Shown here in pieces: positions 52,694 through 54,139 of a stretch of DNA of 54,139 nt. The DNA lies in NCBI GenBank assembly GCA_050295975.1, contig JBNKQR010000016.1:1-54139 (forward strand). The letters run 5' to 3'. The DNA is from JAPHTQ01 sp050295975. Lineage in GTDB: Bacteria > Pseudomonadota > Gammaproteobacteria > Thiohalomonadales > Thiohalomonadaceae. Within the stretch, counting starts at the first letter, position 1. Every line of letters begins with the position of its first letter. Made by a program: the position numbers and the translations under genes. Below the pieces are notes generated by a model. That model saw only the letters and a list, made by a program, of their open reading frames with translations. It made no database searches and had not been told where the DNA came from.

Positions 52694-54139
52694 TCACTGG
52701 AACTTCTCCGCACGTTTGATCAGCTTCTCCACATCCTTTTCGCCCGCATTGAACGGGGTGCCGGGGTGGATGCAGCCAGCGGTGCATTTCTCAGCGGCCT
52801 TGACGATGTCCTTGAACGGGCCCGCCTTCGGGTCGATGACGATGGCCTTCTTGTCACCGTTGTAGGCAAAGAGTTTCGGATTGATCTCCATGCACTCATC
52901 GCAGGCGGTACATTCCGGGGTATCGATCCAGACCGGTTCGTAGTCACCTGCCGGAGCGGCAGCGCCGTTTCCATTCGCTTTTGCAGCACCGTTACCGCCG
53001 TTGGCCGAAACCGCGCCGCCAGCAAGGGCGGAGACATCACCTGATGCGGCGAGAGAGAGCAGAGTGGAGGAGAGCTTCTGTGCCATCTCTGCCTTGGTCT
53101 GTGCCACCAGTGCGTTGACGTCGACCTTCTCCAGTTCACCCGCAATGCCCTTGAGCTGATGCCAGTACTGGCGACGCTCTTCGGCGGAGTTGACCATCTC
53201 CTGAGCGCAGAGGATGCGCATCAGGCGGTTCTTGCCATCGGTTGCCCAGATGTAAGGTAGATTGCCTTCGCGCTCATCATCATCCATATCGAGGAATTCA
53301 TGGAACGGGATCATGTTGTCGTTCCAGGTCTCCGGCGGTGCCTTTTTGAAGTGCTTGCGGAAGCGGCCTTCGGTGTAGGCAAAGTCGGCGAAGGTGAGCG
53401 GCAGTTCTAGTGTGCCTTCCTTACCGTTCTCATCCACGTAACGCAGGCTGAAGGTGAGCCAGTCATCTTCCATCGCCGGGTTGCCTTCCAGATCGAGACA
53501 CGCTTCGAAGGTCTCACCCGCATCCGGATCGAACTTCATGATCGGGTAGGCGCGTGATTCGACGGCCAGGCGTGACTGACGCTCAGAGGCATCGTCGCCC
53601 ACACCATGTTCTGGCTGACATACCGCGTAAACATTAAACAGTGCCGGGCGGCGGCTGTTGAGTCCGTCGATGTAACCTTCCAGCAGGTGAGTAACGTGGG
53701 AGACCGAGCTCTGCAACACGTAAGTGGTGCGGTGGGCCATACCAATGAGGCTGACCTCTTTGCGGATTTCGGTCTTGCCCTTCATCTTCTTGCCGTAGGG
53801 CGCCATGTCTGCCACCTGGCCGATGTAGCCAGAGGTACAGGACTGTCCGCCGGTGTTGGAGTAGGCCTGGGTATCGAGCACCAGTACCTTGATCGGCATG
53901 CCGGAGGCCATGGCGCGGGAGAGGTTCTGGAAGCCGATGTCATACATCGCGCCATCACCACCTACCGCTACAACGGGTGGACACATCAACCACTCTTCGT
54001 CGCTGAACTGTTTCCAGTCGAAGTATTTGAAGAAGGCATCGTGTTCCGCCGGGTTGTACTGACCGGCCAGCTCCAGCTCCGCTTCACGGATGGCACGGAA
54101 GCCTTCGGCCATCTTCACCATGTGACCTTCGAACAGACC
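52694..54139 (-). CDS. Pyruvate:ferredoxin oxidoreductase, C-terminal part, with ferredoxin-like tail (5' end outside window)
   Basis: 481 residues up to the window edge; the frame stays open to 54139, so the N-terminal domains lie outside. The thiamine-diphosphate domain is clear: VAVGGDGAMYDIGFQNLSRA, then DTQAYSNTGGQ, with YAVCQPEHGV further on. This is the NifJ/PorA-type fold of one-chain enzymes. After the usual end (about 53040) comes an Ala/Gly/Asn linker and a ferredoxin-like module with CTACDEC and a later CTAGC (codons at about 52892-52912 and 52772-52786), enough cysteines for one 4Fe-4S cluster. The enzyme interconverts pyruvate plus CoA with acetyl-CoA, CO2 and reduced ferredoxin. 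Next to rnf and ppsA, either direction is possible. Confidence 0.93.
   Translation of the reverse strand, partial: GLFEGHMVKMAEGFRAIREAELELAGQYNPAEHDAFFKYFDWKQFSDEEWLMCPPVVAVGGDGAMYDIGFQNLSRAMASGMPIKVLVLDTQAYSNTGGQSCTSGYIGQVADMAPYGKKMKGKTEIRKEVSLIGMAHRTTYVLQSSVSHVTHLLEGYIDGLNSRRPALFNVYAVCQPEHGVGDDASERQSRLAVESRAYPIMKFDPDAGETFEACLDLEGNPAMEDDWLTFSLRYVDENGKEGTLELPLTFADFAYTEGRFRKHFKKAPPETWNDNMIPFHEFLDMDDDEREGNLPYIWATDGKNRLMRILCAQEMVNSAEERRQYWHQLKGIAGELEKVDVNALVAQTKAEMAQKLSSTLLSLAASGDVSALAGGAVSANGGNGAAKANGNGAAAPAGDYEPVWIDTPECTACDECMEINPKLFAYNGDKKAIVIDPKAGPFKDIVKAAEKCTAGCIHPGTPFNAGEKDVEKLIKRAEKFQ

Overview
The window reads as chromosome from a free-living or symbiotic sulfur-oxidising gammaproteobacterium. 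The evidence is a complete soxB (thiosulfohydrolase), gammaproteobacterial housekeeping families (ettA, YcgL, dinB, ppsA/ppsR), many cyclic-di-GMP and chemosensory proteins, and an energy cluster of pyruvate:ferredoxin oxidoreductase, Rnf and PEP synthase. A Chromatiales/Sedimenticola-like source is an inference from gene content only. No rRNA, tRNA, CRISPR array, transposase or integrase was seen.

Layout. 0-7.4 kb: end of a methyltransferase gene, dinB, a YbaK-HDOD fusion, a secreted pentapeptide-repeat protein, DUF1015, YcgL, and a membrane-anchored Rieske-fold protein that has lost all four cluster ligands. 7.6-13.4 kb: soxB, a haem-oxygenase-like metalloprotein and a GGDEF/EAL protein. 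13.6-19 kb: a leftward ettA-DUF815-Lon-like protease operon. 19-22.7 kb: a receiver/PAS/GGDEF protein with degenerate motifs and a chemoreceptor with a periplasmic haem-c motif. 22.8-27.1 kb: an RND efflux pair behind two perfect inverted repeats. 27.3-29.3 kb: a Rossmann-like protein of about 440 aa and a DUF4124-glutaredoxin protein.

29.3-44.6 kb is an accessory region, with AT-rich, partly decayed non-coding stretches, several lineage-restricted genes and three copies of the 3' end of ppsR. The intact gene lies at 44564-45400, a 90-codon displaced 3' end at 35959-36231, and a much more decayed one at about 32204-32393. The order and grade of decay fit repeated insertion of DNA into the 3' end of ppsR, with the incoming DNA restoring the gene each time. 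The segments between the copies carry (B) a 735-aa protein with an N-terminal internal repeat plus a secreted 309-aa partner, which looks like an effector/immunity pair, and (A) a 1545-aa multi-PAS GGDEF-EAL protein, an orphan CCG-type Fe-S protein, and a DUF4157 protein with a possible cysteine-hydrolase C-terminus. This is the best candidate in the window for an undescribed system.

44.6-54.1 kb is a leftward carbon/energy cluster: PFOR (partial, with a C-terminal ferredoxin-like domain), rnfC-D-G-E-A, a 66-aa Cys-rich membrane protein where rnfB might be expected, ppsA and ppsR. Together these would couple Rnf-driven ferredoxin chemistry to pyruvate synthesis or oxidation and to PEP formation, with PpsR controlling PpsA.
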